Assembly: GCA_028066595.1 (NCBI GenBank)
Contig: JALCBJ010000003.1
Coordinates: 1-64,000 of the forward strand
Length of the DNA stretch: 64,000 nt
DNA from: Thermoanaerobaculia bacterium
GTDB lineage: Bacteria > Acidobacteriota > Thermoanaerobaculia > Multivoradales > J023
Direction of reading: 5' to 3'
Shown: positions 26,968-36,539 of the stretch, piece by piece
Layout: each line of letters opens with the position of its first letter
Numbering within the stretch: position 1 is the first letter of the stretch
Program-made: the position numbers and the translations under genes
Notes under the pieces: generated by a model
What the model was told of the DNA's origin: nothing
The model's database searches: none
The model's input: the letters and a program-made list of their open reading frames with translations, nothing else

Positions 26968-29916
26968 TCAAGGCAGGGCCAGCCGCAGCCCGATCTGGAA
27001 GACCCGCGGCGACAGGGTACGTCGCGGCTCGCCGGTCGTTAGCGTCCGCAGAGACAGCTCGCGCTCGAGCACCGCGCCCGAATTCAGGAGGTTGAATACA
27101 TCGAGTGCAAGGACTGCATCCGAATCACCGAATAGACCCAGACGCACCTCTTTCTGTAGCCGCAGATCGACTGTGACGAGATCGTCTACGCGCAGATGGT
27201 CCGCCGCCACCTGAACCTGGCGCAGACGATCACCTTCGGCCACTTCGAGCGCGTAGTCGAGCTGGTAGCCCTCTCGCCCGTGGAGCGAGGCACCCACGTC
27301 GAACCCCCACGATCGCCCACGGCCGATCTGGTAGAGGGCCGAGACGTCGAAGCTCCAACGCCCCGCGTCCGACGCGCCACCCGTACCCGGCGAAGTAGAA
27401 CCTGCTTCGTCGAGACGATGGATGCCCGCGCTGTCCACCCCCGTGGTTTCGTCCGTCGGGTCGTCGAAGCTGCGGAACTTCCAGCCCAAATTCCACTGCC
27501 AGTCGGTCCAGGTGACATGACCTCGAGCCTGCAGACCGCCACTCATCCTGCGATAGAACGATGCGGTCAGCTGCTTTCGTTTCAGTGTGCGATCTCCATT
27601 CGACAGCTGGCTCCCGCCGGTGTACGCCACGCCATCGACGAGACCGTAGACCGGTACGGCGTAAGGCGAGCCATCGGGCAGTAGCCCCGATTCCACGTGA
27701 TCGAGACGGTAGTCGAATCTCTGCGCGGGGCGAATGTCGCCGAACGCGTCTCGTACCAGGAGCCGACGTTCCAAGATGCCTGTCGTCAGCCGCTCGCTCC
27801 AGGTGAGGGCCAACTCAGTGGCCCGCGCTACATGGTGCTCCAGCGATACGTTCAGCTCATCGACCCGCTCTGCCGAGAATCCGGGTCCGAAGGCATTGGC
27901 CTGTCCGCTCGGGTTGGACACATCCAATCCTTCCGCCTGGACGAGGCGGTTCTTCAACAAGCGTTCCGTCAGGTCCGGACCCTCCTCGAAGGACGGATCG
28001 GGATGCCACTCGGGATGTGCCTTCCCATCCGAGCCGTCCAGTGCCAGCAGCAGCTCGCCACCGGCCACCGGGCTCACCTGTTGGATCAGGTCGTCGTGCA
28101 ACGTCGACGCAAAGGTGGCACGCGACACACGAAGAATCGTGTCGCGATCGCGACCCAAAGCCCATGCCAGTCCGAGGCGCGGTGACAGGTCATGCCACCG
28201 CACGCGGCTTCCGCTGCCATCGTACGTGAGGGCCGGAAGCAGGTCCGGAAGAAGAGGATGGGCTTGGGCTTCTCCGTTCCTGGCCCGCCCGGACTGGTGG
28301 TCGAGGCGCAAGCCGGCATCCAGCGTCAGGCGGCCGAACGTGAGGGAGTCCTGAACCCAGGCTCCTTGGATCTTCCGAGACACGACCGATGTGCCGGAGC
28401 GACGCACCCTCACCAGATCAAAAGGCGACCCGAAATTCTCTCCGGCCAGGAGCTGGAGATTGTTGGCTCCCCAACGCTCGGAATCGAAGCTCGTGGTGTC
28501 GCGATTCTCGTAGCCGAATCGCACGCGATGGCGTATCCAATCCAGATCATGGTGCGCTTCGCCGGTGACGGTGAACTGATCTCGGTTCTCCCGATGGTGC
28601 AACTCGGCAAAGCCACCTCGCCAGACACCCGAAGAATCGAGAACGATGCCGCCACTGGCGGCTGTCGGCACCAGGCTCGCAGCATCCCGAGCCTGGGCCG
28701 CTTGCGCGGCGAAAGAGAACTTGGACCCTGCCACCAGCCCCAACGACAACGACGTCCAGCGACTGGGAGCCAGCTCGAGACGAGTCGCTTCCAGGCTCCG
28801 ATCTGGAGCCGCACCCTCCCCGTCCTGGCTACGGTCGGTATCGTGATAGCCCAATTCCGCGGACAGCGCTCGCCAGGGCTGCGCATTCAGCTTCAAAGCC
28901 AGATGCCTGCTCTCCGACACCGACTCCTGCGCGGGTACCCGCGGCCCGCCGACGGCACGACGCGACACCTCCTGCGCTTGCCACGAACCCCACGACCAAA
29001 GGCGATCGGCGACCAGCTCCAGGCCTGCTTCGAGACCGGCTCCGGCGATGCCGGTGACGTGCTCGGGCTGCGCAGTTCCTGCCGGAGCGGTGTCACGCTG
29101 CCAACTTCGGTCCGAGTAGTCGAGACGAAGATCTCCACGCCTCTCCGCCGACCGCTTCGGGGTCACGATGTCGATCACGGAATCTGCGCTGCCACGCGCA
29201 GCGTCGGCCGAGGAGAGGACCTGTACCCGAACTCCGCCGGGAAGCGAGGCGTCGGGTGCGGACGACATCCGCACTCCGTCGTAGGTCCAGGTCTCGTCGG
29301 TAACACCGGTCTCTTCCTCTGGTGCCAGCGTGTGGCTCCGGACCGTTTGCACTCCAGCGCTCTGGACGGCCCGAAAGGGATCACGGTCTGCCGCCAGGAG
29401 TCCGATCTCTCCCGCGTCGACCCGCGGTTCCGAAGCCGGCTCGATAGCCGTGGCGGGTGGCTCGGATGTGACCACCAAAGTCGCTTCGGGCTCGGCTCGT
29501 ACCTGGACTCGAAGGGTGGTCGGACGGCCCATACGCACCGCGACCGGCTCGTAGCTAGCGATCAGCTCGTCGTCACGACGGATCTCCAGCGAGTAGGTGC
29601 CCGGCGCCAGACGAGCGAAACGAAACCGGCCTTGTAGATCGGTCACCTGTTCCGCGACGCCGTCCAGGCCCAGCAAGAGCACTCGAACCGAGCCCTCTCG
29701 ATCGCCATCGGCGTTCAGTACCTCCCCGACCAGGCTCCCATGATGGCCTGCCCAGGCCGCCGCGGCAGGCCCGCCGATGCCGGCGGCGCAGCAGCAAAGG
29801 AGTAGCAGCCAGAAAAGCCGAAACCGCCGGAATGCCGAGTCTCGCCCGTCCCGACGGCACGCGGCGTCCGAAGAGCCCGTGTCGGTGAAGTCTCCGCCCT
29901 CTGGTCCTCTGGGCAT
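26968..29916 (-). CDS. Oar-like TonB-dependent outer-membrane receptor
   Basis: A 982-residue outer-membrane protein. A Cys/Leu-rich signal peptide (about residues 30-58) is followed by a carboxypeptidase-regulatory-like beta domain (about 60-150; T-D-L-Q-G-R-F-R-F-A-R-L-A-P-G-T-Y). A plug-like region and a long beta barrel follow, with many alternating aromatic strands and a C-terminal strand F-Q-I-G-L-R-L. The layout matches the Oar-type receptors common in Acidobacteriota and Myxococcota, which take up large or proteinaceous substrates. No TonB box could be fixed by eye. The second ATG (29916) is preferred because GGGAG precedes it. Confidence 0.85.
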   Translation of the reverse strand: MPRGPEGGDFTDTGSSDAACRRDGRDSAFRRFRLFWLLLLCCCAAGIGGPAAAAWAGHHGSLVGEVLNADGDREGSVRVLLLGLDGVAEQVTDLQGRFRFARLAPGTYSLEIRRDDELIASYEPVAVRMGRPTTLRVQVRAEPEATLVVTSEPPATAIEPASEPRVDAGEIGLLAADRDPFRAVQSAGVQTVRSHTLAPEEETGVTDETWTYDGVRMSSAPDASLPGGVRVQVLSSADAARGSADSVIDIVTPKRSAERRGDLRLDYSDRSWQRDTAPAGTAQPEHVTGIAGAGLEAGLELVADRLWSWGSWQAQEVSRRAVGGPRVPAQESVSESRHLALKLNAQPWRALSAELGYHDTDRSQDGEGAAPDRSLEATRLELAPSRWTSLSLGLVAGSKFSFAAQAAQARDAASLVPTAASGGIVLDSSGVWRGGFAELHHRENRDQFTVTGEAHHDLDWIRHRVRFGYENRDTTSFDSERWGANNLQLLAGENFGSPFDLVRVRRSGTSVVSRKIQGAWVQDSLTFGRLTLDAGLRLDHQSGRARNGEAQAHPLLPDLLPALTYDGSGSRVRWHDLSPRLGLAWALGRDRDTILRVSRATFASTLHDDLIQQVSPVAGGELLLALDGSDGKAHPEWHPDPSFEEGPDLTERLLKNRLVQAEGLDVSNPSGQANAFGPGFSAERVDELNVSLEHHVARATELALTWSERLTTGILERRLLVRDAFGDIRPAQRFDYRLDHVESGLLPDGSPYAVPVYGLVDGVAYTGGSQLSNGDRTLKRKQLTASFYRRMSGGLQARGHVTWTDWQWNLGWKFRSFDDPTDETTGVDSAGIHRLDEAGSTSPGTGGASDAGRWSFDVSALYQIGRGRSWGFDVGASLHGREGYQLDYALEVAEGDRLRQVQVAADHLRVDDLVTVDLRLQKEVRLGLFGDSDAVLALDVFNLLNSGAVLERELSLRTLTTGEPRRTLSPRVFQIGLRLALP

Positions 29917-30087
29917 GCAGTCTCCCATGTCGATGGATCAAACCGCGATGTTACCGAAGGCACAGCTCTCCCAGCCTTCCTGGGGGCGATTTCCCGAACG
30001 GCTCGTGTCAGATGTCGACCCATTCGTCCCAGAGATACCGGACCCGGCCTTGGGGAGCATCGGTCCACCCCTCAGCATTCCAGCCGA

Positions 30088-32112
30088 TCAAAGACCGAGC
30101 CGTGCCACCATCTCGTCGAAGCGCGGATCTTCCTGCAGCGAGCGCAGGAACGGCTCGACCTTGAGGTAGGGCACGCTGTGAGACCGCTCGTCGAGCGCCC
30201 GTTCCAAGGCCGCGAAGGCCTCGTCGTGATCTCCCAGGCCCACCTCGAGAATCGCACGGGCGAACGGATCCTCCCAAGGAAGCTCCAGCATCAACCGGCG
30301 GCACTCCTTGGCTTCCTCCGTTCTCCCTGCCTGGGCCAGCGTCCAACCGTAGATCGCCAGGGGAGCCGGCCGCCAGGGGTGGTTGTCTTTGTCCCCTGAC
30401 GGAGCCATGCGCTCGATCGCCTCTTCGTATCGACCCTCGATGGCCAGTGACCACGAAACATATCCCCGGACGTCATGGCCTTCCTCGCCCAACAAGGCCA
30501 CTGCCAGTTGGAAGATCGAATACACCCGGTCGTAGTGACCTGCATGAAAATAGACATGCGACGCTGCGCGGTAACTCGTCGGGCTGAGGGGATCCAGCTT
30601 CACAGACTCCTTCACTTGCTCCATAGCCTCGTCGAATCGACCCAAGAAGGTGAGGAAGTAGGCATAGCGCTGACGCACCCAAGCGTCGCTGGGATTGGTC
30701 TGAAGGGCGCGGCGCAGGTGGCGTTCTGCCGCCTGCCAATCCCAGCGGTAGAGAATATCGGCCGTTGCCGTGACGCCGTGGGCCTCGGCGGACTCCGGAT
30801 CTAGCTCCAGAGCCCGTTCGGTAGAAGCCAAAGCTACCTCCCACAGGTCCGCATCCCATACGTCGCCGATGGCAGTGCCGAGCTCCGCTGCTCTCGCGTA
30901 GGCCCGTGCTCTGCCTGAGTGGGCGGGCGCGTAACCGGGACTCATCTCGATGGCTCGTTCGAAGAGCACTGCGGCCTCTTCCAACGGTCCCGAACCGATC
31001 CGATTCAGCTGATAGCGCGCCTGCAAATACACCTCGTAGGCTTCGGGATCCACCAATTCTTCGGTGTGCGGCGGAGCCACGATCGTAGGTTCCAGCGTCT
31101 TGCGCACCTCGTCGGCGATGGCACGCGAAACCTCCGCCTGGAGCGCCAGAACATTGCGCAGATCGCGCTCGTAGGTCTCGACCCAGCTGTAGGTATGTCG
31201 CTCGTCCGGCGTTCGATGTAGCTCCGTGAGGCGCACGGTGATCCGGACCCGCTCGCCCGCTCGCTGGATCGTACCTTCTACCAGCGCGTCGATCCCCACT
31301 CCGCGAGCGCGTTCGAGGACCGAGTCGTCTTCCGAAAGCAACTGCGCGACGGAGTGATGGGATATGACGCCCACGGTCCCAGCTTGGGCCAGCCGAGCCT
31401 CCAGGGCCTCGGTCATTCCTGCAGCGAAGAATTCCTCGCTTTCAGAAACTCCCTCGGCTGCGGGTTCTTGAGATAGGTCCACCAGTGGCAGTACCGCCAC
31501 CAGTTTCGGATCGTCGGTCACGACCTCCGGTTTCGTCCGTGCCTTCGGCGAGGCATCGATGGTCGGACGGAAGGTCGGTACGGCGTAAAGCGACGCCAAC
31601 ACGACCAGCAGGAAGCCGGAAACGATCCAAGGACCGAAACGCACCCATCGACTCGGCTGGCCTACCTGTCCCAGGGCTTCTTCCATCGAGGCTTCGGGCG
31701 GAGGATCCGAGATTTCGCCGAGCGGCGACGGGAGAAGCTGCACATCGGCAATCAAGCGGTATCCGATCTTCGGAATCGTCTCCACATAGGAGGGGCTGCG
31801 CGCGTCGTCACCGAGCGCCCGCCGCAGCTCGGCCATCGTGCGCGTGAGAGCCGAGTCGCCCAGAAACTTCTGCTCCCAGACTCCCTCGAAAATCGCATCC
31901 TTACTCACTGGCTGCCGTGCACGGTGAACCAGAAAGAGCAACAAGTCCGACACCTTGGGCTCGAGACGGACTTGGCGCTCTCCCTGCGACAGACGATGGA
32001 GCAGCGGGCGAAACATCCACTCCCCGACCTGCCACTCTTGATCGGTAGTTGACGGTGCGACTGGATCGAACGACGGGGGGTGAGCTGGCTGCGGGATCGG
32101 GGTGTCCGTCAT
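30088..32112 (-). CDS. CadC-like winged-helix regulator with membrane helix, TolB-like domain and TPRs
   Basis: A 674-residue protein. An OmpR/PhoB-type winged helix covers residues about 30-125 (V-R-L-E-P-K-V-S-D-L-L, then Y-V-E-T-I-P-K-I-G-Y-R-L). A membrane helix at about 155-178 and a TolB/FlgO-like domain (V-A-V-L-P-L-V-D-L-S) follow, then about eight TPRs. The DNA-binding part is cytoplasmic and the rest should be periplasmic, like CadC/ToxR one-component sensors. GGAGG lies before the chosen ATG. The closing TPR pattern is shared with two other proteins in the window. Two CTCGGAA repeats upstream may be its own operator. Confidence 0.88.
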   Translation of the reverse strand: MTDTPIPQPAHPPSFDPVAPSTTDQEWQVGEWMFRPLLHRLSQGERQVRLEPKVSDLLLFLVHRARQPVSKDAIFEGVWEQKFLGDSALTRTMAELRRALGDDARSPSYVETIPKIGYRLIADVQLLPSPLGEISDPPPEASMEEALGQVGQPSRWVRFGPWIVSGFLLVVLASLYAVPTFRPTIDASPKARTKPEVVTDDPKLVAVLPLVDLSQEPAAEGVSESEEFFAAGMTEALEARLAQAGTVGVISHHSVAQLLSEDDSVLERARGVGIDALVEGTIQRAGERVRITVRLTELHRTPDERHTYSWVETYERDLRNVLALQAEVSRAIADEVRKTLEPTIVAPPHTEELVDPEAYEVYLQARYQLNRIGSGPLEEAAVLFERAIEMSPGYAPAHSGRARAYARAAELGTAIGDVWDADLWEVALASTERALELDPESAEAHGVTATADILYRWDWQAAERHLRRALQTNPSDAWVRQRYAYFLTFLGRFDEAMEQVKESVKLDPLSPTSYRAASHVYFHAGHYDRVYSIFQLAVALLGEEGHDVRGYVSWSLAIEGRYEEAIERMAPSGDKDNHPWRPAPLAIYGWTLAQAGRTEEAKECRRLMLELPWEDPFARAILEVGLGDHDEAFAALERALDERSHSVPYLKVEPFLRSLQEDPRFDEMVARLGL

Positions 32113-32171
32113 GGGTGCTCCTCCGTTCGGTACGACGACCATAGACACGCTGTTGCGGAGATGACAGGGGA

Positions 32172-32196
32172 TTCCGAGATCCTAGGAAGTTCCGAG
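32172..32196 (-). promoter_or_regulatory. Direct-repeat candidate operator upstream of the winged-helix regulator
   Basis: On the minus strand CTCGGAA occurs twice (32196-32190 and 32178-32172) with an 18-base period. A palindrome, TCCTAGGA, lies between the copies. OmpR/PhoB-type winged helices bind tandem half-sites, so autoregulation is plausible. The repeats lie 60-84 bases upstream of the start codon. Confidence 0.35.
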
Positions 32197-32325
32197 GCGT
32201 TTCCTAACCGCCAGGCGGCAACCCAGGGAGGCCTGAGGGACCCCGGTCTCAGACGAAGGGTTCCATCTCCGGTCCCGAGGCCAAAGCTCATGACCTGACC
32301 TCGGACAGCGCGCCACCCTGGATGG

Positions 32326-32882
32326 ATGAGCACCACATCCAGAACCTCACTCCGTTTCTGCATTCTCGGGCTTGTGCTCCTCGGCCTTTCGTGGCCGGGC
32401 ACGACGTCCGCTGTGGCTTTCGCATTCGACTTCGAATACTCGAGCTGCCACGTGTGACACCGTCCCGAACCACTCCCGTACCTCTAAGGACGGCAGGCGT
32501 CTTTTCGCATGGCGACGCAGCGCATCTTGCTGGAGCCTTCCGCATCGCCGTATCAAGGCTTCGCCTCCATCCGAGCTGCAGGGCACTCTTCGAGGAACTC
32601 GGAGCCGACGGGGAAGAACTGCTGGCGGGTAGTCTCTACGTGCGAGCCGGGAGCCATCACGAAACTCAGATCTGCGGACGCAGAGTAGCTGCCTTCACCG
32701 CCATCGGTAGCCCGGTAACTCGACTGTGCCGTAACTTCCGGCGGCTCGACGCCGAGCAGGCCGCTCTGATTCTACTTCACGAAGCATTGCACTTCGCCGG
32801 CTTGCCGGAAGCACCCCACGAGCCCGAAGCACCCACATCGCAGGAGATCAATCAGCTGGTTGCCGCGGGCTGCGGCCTGTAG
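32326..32882 (+). pseudogene. Small exported HExxH protein, apparently frameshifted
   Basis: Two overlapping frames make one sensible protein. The first (ATG 32326, stop 32455-32457) is a classic signal peptide of 43 codons with a Leu-rich core and A-F-A-F-D-F-E-Y-S-S-C. The second frame, open through 32882, encodes T-A-G-V-F-S-H-G-D and then L-L-H-E-A-L-H-F-A-G-L-P, an HExxH metal site followed by T-S-Q-E-I-N. The second frame's own N-terminal extension is Arg-rich and unlike a real protein. The switch falls at GTGTG (32452-32456), where a 2-base repeat change would join the frames. It could be a recent inactivation, an assembly error or, less likely, recoding. Function is unknown; a zinc metallopeptidase-like fold is inferred. 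Confidence 0.6.
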
Positions 32883-32923
32883 AAACCGCTAGAGAGTTCG
32901 ATCCTTCGCTGTACGATGCCGGC

Positions 32924-33643
32924 ATGCAGTTTTTGCATCGAGACTCCCTCCTCTTCGAGTCTGGATCCGCCGGCGAGCCGTCTCGACGGCTGGTACAGAT
33001 CGCTTTCACTGGCAAAGGCCTGCCCGCCACGAAGCCCGAGGATTTCGGTCGTGCCGTAGGAGATCTGCTGCCCGTGGACGTAGAGCCCGCGTGGGTCCGG
33101 CAGATCCACTCGGCCGACGTCCTGGAGGCACGCAGCAGCGGTCCTTGCGGCCCGGCCGACGCACTCACCACCCGTGGCGCCGGCCTGGGTCTCTCGGTGG
33201 TGACCGCCGATTGCGTGCCGGTGCTGCTGGCCGGCTGGGGAACGGAAACCGCAGACGGGCTCAGGGAGCCGCAGATCGCCGCCGTTCATGCCGGCTGGCG
33301 AGGCATCGCGGCAGGAATTGTCGGCGAAGCCACCAGCCGCTTCGTAGAGCCGCCGAGAGCCGCATGGATCGGCCCTGCGATCGGTGGCACCGTTTACGAG
33401 GTCGGACCGGAGGTCGCTGGACAGATCGCCGCCGCAGCGGACGAGAGCGTCGTATCTATGGGACCGAACGGCCGCGAGCATGTGGATCTACGCCGGGCGG
33501 TGGAGAGTCAGTTGCGATCCCTGGGGGTGGGCGATGTCCGTCAGGTCGATCGCTGCACCTACAGCGATGAGTCCCTGTGGAGCTATCGCCGCGACGGCGA
33601 ACGAGCAGGGCGAAACTTGTCTGTCATCTGGATCGAGCCATAG
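32924..33643 (+). CDS. pgeF: Multicopper-oxidase-like (YlmD/YfiH, LACC1) purine nucleoside hydrolase/phosphorylase family
   Basis: The 239-residue protein carries the family's hallmarks in order: Q-I-H-S-A-D-V, T-A-D-C-V-P-V-L-L, A-V-H-A-G-W-R-G and D-R-C-T-Y followed by W-S-Y-R-R-D-G. The His/Cys residues of these motifs form the metal site. Members were once called polyphenol oxidases; related proteins cleave purine nucleosides, and the E. coli member helps correct peptidoglycan precursors carrying a wrong amino acid. Which role applies here is not shown. It starts 41 bases after the frameshifted HExxH gene on the same strand, with no clear Shine-Dalgarno. Confidence 0.9.
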   Translation: MQFLHRDSLLFESGSAGEPSRRLVQIAFTGKGLPATKPEDFGRAVGDLLPVDVEPAWVRQIHSADVLEARSSGPCGPADALTTRGAGLGLSVVTADCVPVLLAGWGTETADGLREPQIAAVHAGWRGIAAGIVGEATSRFVEPPRAAWIGPAIGGTVYEVGPEVAGQIAAAADESVVSMGPNGREHVDLRRAVESQLRSLGVGDVRQVDRCTYSDESLWSYRRDGERAGRNLSVIWIEP

Positions 33644-33771
33644 GCGACTGGATCGAGCAACATGCACAGCCTGCGCTGAGTCATCGCCAAGGTCGGAAGC
33701 GCGGAACCTGGTCCAGAGTCTCGGCCGAGACCTTCCCACCGACGCGCCCTGCCGAGCAGCCGGACACCTGG

Positions 33772-34890
33772 TCAGAAGCTGAAGTTGGACCGGCGAAAGC
33801 CTCTCGGATCCCGTCCAGGCACGCGGAGCTGGCCACAGGCGGCGCTGACGTCGTCACCCCGCTGCCTGCGAACGGTGACACGCGTTCCGAGCTCGGCGAG
33901 CCGTTTCCGGAAGGCCTCTACCCGCGCATCGGGCGGCCGTCGAAGCTTGGGATCCAGGACGGGATCGGGGTTGAGGGGAATCAGGTTCACCTTCGACGGA
34001 AGATTCTGAAGCAGTCGATGAAGCAGCTCCGCGTCGTCCGGCCCATCGTTCCAGCGATCGATCAGGATGTATTCGAAGGTGATGCGCTCTTTGGATCGGA
34101 GTGGGATCTGGCGGAGAGCACCGAGCAGGGCGGCGAGCGGATATTTCTTGTTGATCGGCATGAGCCGACTGCGCCGTTCGTCATCGGGCGCGTGGAGCGA
34201 GATGGCAAGGCGAGGCCGCTGTTCCCAGGCGGCTAGCTCCCGGAGCCCCGGGACGACGCCCGCGGTGGACAAGGTCACTCGTCGCCAAGAGATCTGTTCG
34301 AGGAGGATCTGCGTGGCGAGTCGCAAGTTCTCGGTGTTGAGCAACGGCTCGCCCATGCCCATGAAAACTACGTTGAGACCGTGGGTTCCCGGCCGCTCCA
34401 CGGCGCGGATCGCCAGCACCTGAGCGACGATCTCTCCCGCTGTCAAGTCGCGACCGGCACCCCAATACCCGGTGACACAGAAGCGGCAGGCCAGAGCGCA
34501 GCCTGCCTGACTCGATACACACAGGGTTCGACGGTCGCCCTCGGGTATGTCGACAGCCTCGATCGTGGCTCCGTCCGCGAGTCGAAACAGATACTTCTCG
34601 GTACCATCCGCCGATCGATGCCGTTTGACGACGTCTGGCAGCTCCAACGAGAAATGCGCGGAAAGATGTCGCCTCAGAGCCAGCGGCAGGGTGGTGACGT
34701 CGTCGAACCGCCGGATTCCCCGATCGTAGATGGCCCGGTAGATCTGGTCGACTCGAAACGAACGCTCGACATGAGGTGCGAGCACTTGCTGCAGCCGCGC
34801 CCGCGGCAACCCCAGCAAACTCATCTTTCCGGCCAGCGGCGAGCCGCCGTCTACGACCTTCGTCGTTTCCCGCGTTCCCACGTTCGTCAT
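33772..34890 (-). CDS. rlmN: 23S rRNA/tRNA adenine-C2 methyltransferase (radical SAM)
   Basis: The 372-residue enzyme has the radical-SAM cluster motif C-A-L-A-C-R-F-C, preceded by V-S-S-Q-A-G. The C-terminal methyl-carrying Cys lies in S-A-A-C-G-Q-L. Other family blocks are F-M-G-M-G-E-P-L-L-N, S-T-A-G-V-V-P and I-S-L-H-A-P. It methylates A2503 of 23S rRNA and A37 of some tRNAs. The start M-T-N-V-G-T is favoured because it falls 20 bases after the stop of the upstream gene; a further in-frame Met at residue 23 is also possible. It is the third gene of tatA-unknown-rlmN. Confidence 0.93.
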   Translation of the reverse strand: MTNVGTRETTKVVDGGSPLAGKMSLLGLPRARLQQVLAPHVERSFRVDQIYRAIYDRGIRRFDDVTTLPLALRRHLSAHFSLELPDVVKRHRSADGTEKYLFRLADGATIEAVDIPEGDRRTLCVSSQAGCALACRFCVTGYWGAGRDLTAGEIVAQVLAIRAVERPGTHGLNVVFMGMGEPLLNTENLRLATQILLEQISWRRVTLSTAGVVPGLRELAAWEQRPRLAISLHAPDDERRSRLMPINKKYPLAALLGALRQIPLRSKERITFEYILIDRWNDGPDDAELLHRLLQNLPSKVNLIPLNPDPVLDPKLRRPPDARVEAFRKRLAELGTRVTVRRQRGDDVSAACGQLRVPGRDPRGFRRSNFSF

Positions 34891-34909
34891 GGCCAGCTCG
34901 CCGAACAGC

Positions 34910-35311
34910 TCAGCTCTGATCGCGATTGGTTCTCTCGCGGCTTGCCTTGCTGCGTCCCGTCCGGCTCGGGTCGATTCCAAGCTCCCGTAGATACTCTACG
35001 TCCGCCTGCTCTAGGCGGTAGGTAGCTCGCTGCGGGAGCGGAATCCGATCTGGGCGCAACCCTCCAGTCGGGTCTCGCTTCGCTTCGCTGGTGCTCGAAG
35101 CCGCTCGCCGCCGAGGCTCGCTGGCTGGCACGAGGCGGATGGCACAAGAGCCATCCTTGTTTCGCCGCGGCTCCAGCCGCAAGAACAGAGAAAGTCCTGC
35201 ACGATGCACAGTCTCGACGACCTGCGCCGCATCGTCCGACTCGGAGAGTGCTTCACTCAACGTGCGGCCGAGACGCTCCAGCAGCTCCTGCAGCCTGTCG
35301 TCGACCGCCAC
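34910..35311 (-). CDS. Uncharacterised 133-residue protein between tatA and rlmN
   Basis: It starts with GTG three bases after the tatA stop, with AAGGG in the end of tatA as Shine-Dalgarno. It ends 20 bases before rlmN, so it belongs to that transcript. The N-terminal half (about residues 1-50) is an amphipathic helix-rich segment, then a beta-like F-L-R-L-E. The second half is basic and low in complexity, rich in Arg and Ser. It has no signal peptide or membrane helix. No family was recognised. Confidence 0.65.
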   Translation of the reverse strand: MAVDDRLQELLERLGRTLSEALSESDDAAQVVETVHRAGLSLFLRLEPRRNKDGSCAIRLVPASEPRRRAASSTSEAKRDPTGGLRPDRIPLPQRATYRLEQADVEYLRELGIDPSRTGRSKASRERTNRDQS

Positions 35312-35314
35312 GGA

Positions 35315-35503
35315 TCAACCCTTGGCTTTCTCGTTCTCGGGCCGCGCGTCGCTGTTGCTCTCTCCGTCTTCGGCGCTCTTGAGCCCCTTCTTGAAGTTCG
35401 AGATCCCCTCCCCCAAACCCCGCCCGAGTTGGGGCAAGCGGGAGGCACCGAAGAGAACGACCACGATCAGGAAGATGACGATCAGTTCTTGGACGCCAGG
35501 CAT
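35315..35503 (-). CDS. tatA: Twin-arginine translocase subunit TatA
   Basis: A 62-residue protein with the TatA pattern: one N-terminal membrane helix ([12 protein letters not shown]), the hinge residues and an amphipathic helix ([12 protein letters not shown], then F-K-K-G-L-K), then an acidic tail. It forms the pore-like assembly for folded-protein export. tatB and tatC are not in the window. The ATG giving M-P-G-V-Q-E-L is preferred over one seven codons upstream because it matches family length. Confidence 0.93.
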   Translation of the reverse strand: MPGVQELIVIFLIVVVLFGASRLPQLGRGLGEGISNFKKGLKSAEDGESNSDARPENEKAKG

Positions 35504-35667
35504 CGGGGTCTCCGTTTCAATCAAAGGGGAAAAGCCGCGGGTCCGAACGTCCGCGGGCCCGGGCGTGAATGCAGTCTAGCAGAGCAAACCGGCGAAGAAA
35601 CCGGCCGGATCGGCCGGTTGGCGGTCAGAATGGCACGTTGCCGAAGGTACGACGAGCTTCGCGCTAC

Positions 35668-36399
35668 TCAGACCGCCTGCCGTGCTCCTTCGACCCCACC
35701 GAGCAGCAGATCCGCCTCTTCGGAGGCTTGCCATACCGCGCGGTGGTGCCGCACGTAGAGCCGAAGCACCTTCTCGACGTAGGTCTGAGTTTCGGCGAAT
35801 GGAGGGACACCGCCGTAGCGACGGACATTGGTCGGTCCGGCGTTGTAAGCCGCCAGCGCTAGCTCCAAATCACCATCAAAACGCTTGAGCAGGAGTTGTA
35901 AGTACTCGGCGCCACGGTCGATATTCGCCGCAGGCTCGGTCAATACCTCGGCAGCCAGACCCGCCGTGGTGGGAAGAACCTGCATCAGACCTACCGCTCC
36001 ACGTCTTGACACCGCCTGCGGATCGAAGCTCGATTCGATCTCGATGACCGCCGCGAGCAGAAGCGAGTCGACTCCATAGCGCGACGAGGCGCGACGAATC
36101 ATGTCGCCGAAGGGCAGCGAAGATACGTACGCATGACGATCTTCGCGATCGTGGAAGCTACGAAAAACCTCGAATCCGGTGTTGCGGCGGCGGATCTCGT
36201 CACGTACCGAAGGAGCTTCCGAAAGGTCGTTTCGCTCGACCCAACGCGACACGTCTTCGATGACCCTCAGATCACCTGAATCCAGTGAGTCGAGATCGAG
36301 AGCGGGTACAGATCCGGTGGGAACGGTTGCGCTGAGAGCTGCAAGGATCAGCGCTAGCAACAAGACTCTGGCGCGATAGCGCGAGCTTCGAGTCGTCAT
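35668..36399 (-). CDS. Exported lytic transglycosylase (SLT domain)
   Basis: A 243-residue exported protein with a signal sequence (about residues 8-33). The SLT domain begins near residue 100 and contains the catalytic Glu in I-E-I-E-S-S-F. The family blocks G-A-V-G-L-M-Q-V-L-P and A-A-Y-N-A-G-P follow. It cleaves peptidoglycan between MurNAc and GlcNAc with formation of the 1,6-anhydro product. The start at 36399 gives a proper signal peptide and has GAGG upstream; the longer frame would prepend about 45 implausible residues. It follows the LysM and Fis-like genes on the same strand, separated by a structured 260-base gap. Confidence 0.92.
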   Translation of the reverse strand: MTTRSSRYRARVLLLALILAALSATVPTGSVPALDLDSLDSGDLRVIEDVSRWVERNDLSEAPSVRDEIRRRNTGFEVFRSFHDREDRHAYVSSLPFGDMIRRASSRYGVDSLLLAAVIEIESSFDPQAVSRRGAVGLMQVLPTTAGLAAEVLTEPAANIDRGAEYLQLLLKRFDGDLELALAAYNAGPTNVRRYGGVPPFAETQTYVEKVLRLYVRHHRAVWQASEEADLLLGGVEGARQAV

Positions 36400-36539
36400 A
36401 AGGCTGGACCTCTTGATATAGACAAAACCCCAGCGAGGACGTCTGCCGACGACGACGCGGGTGGCTTGTTCAGTTACGAAGGGAAATCGAAAGGAAGGGA
36501 GGGCGAGCGCCCATCCCACGCCTTGATGGCTCATCGGGC

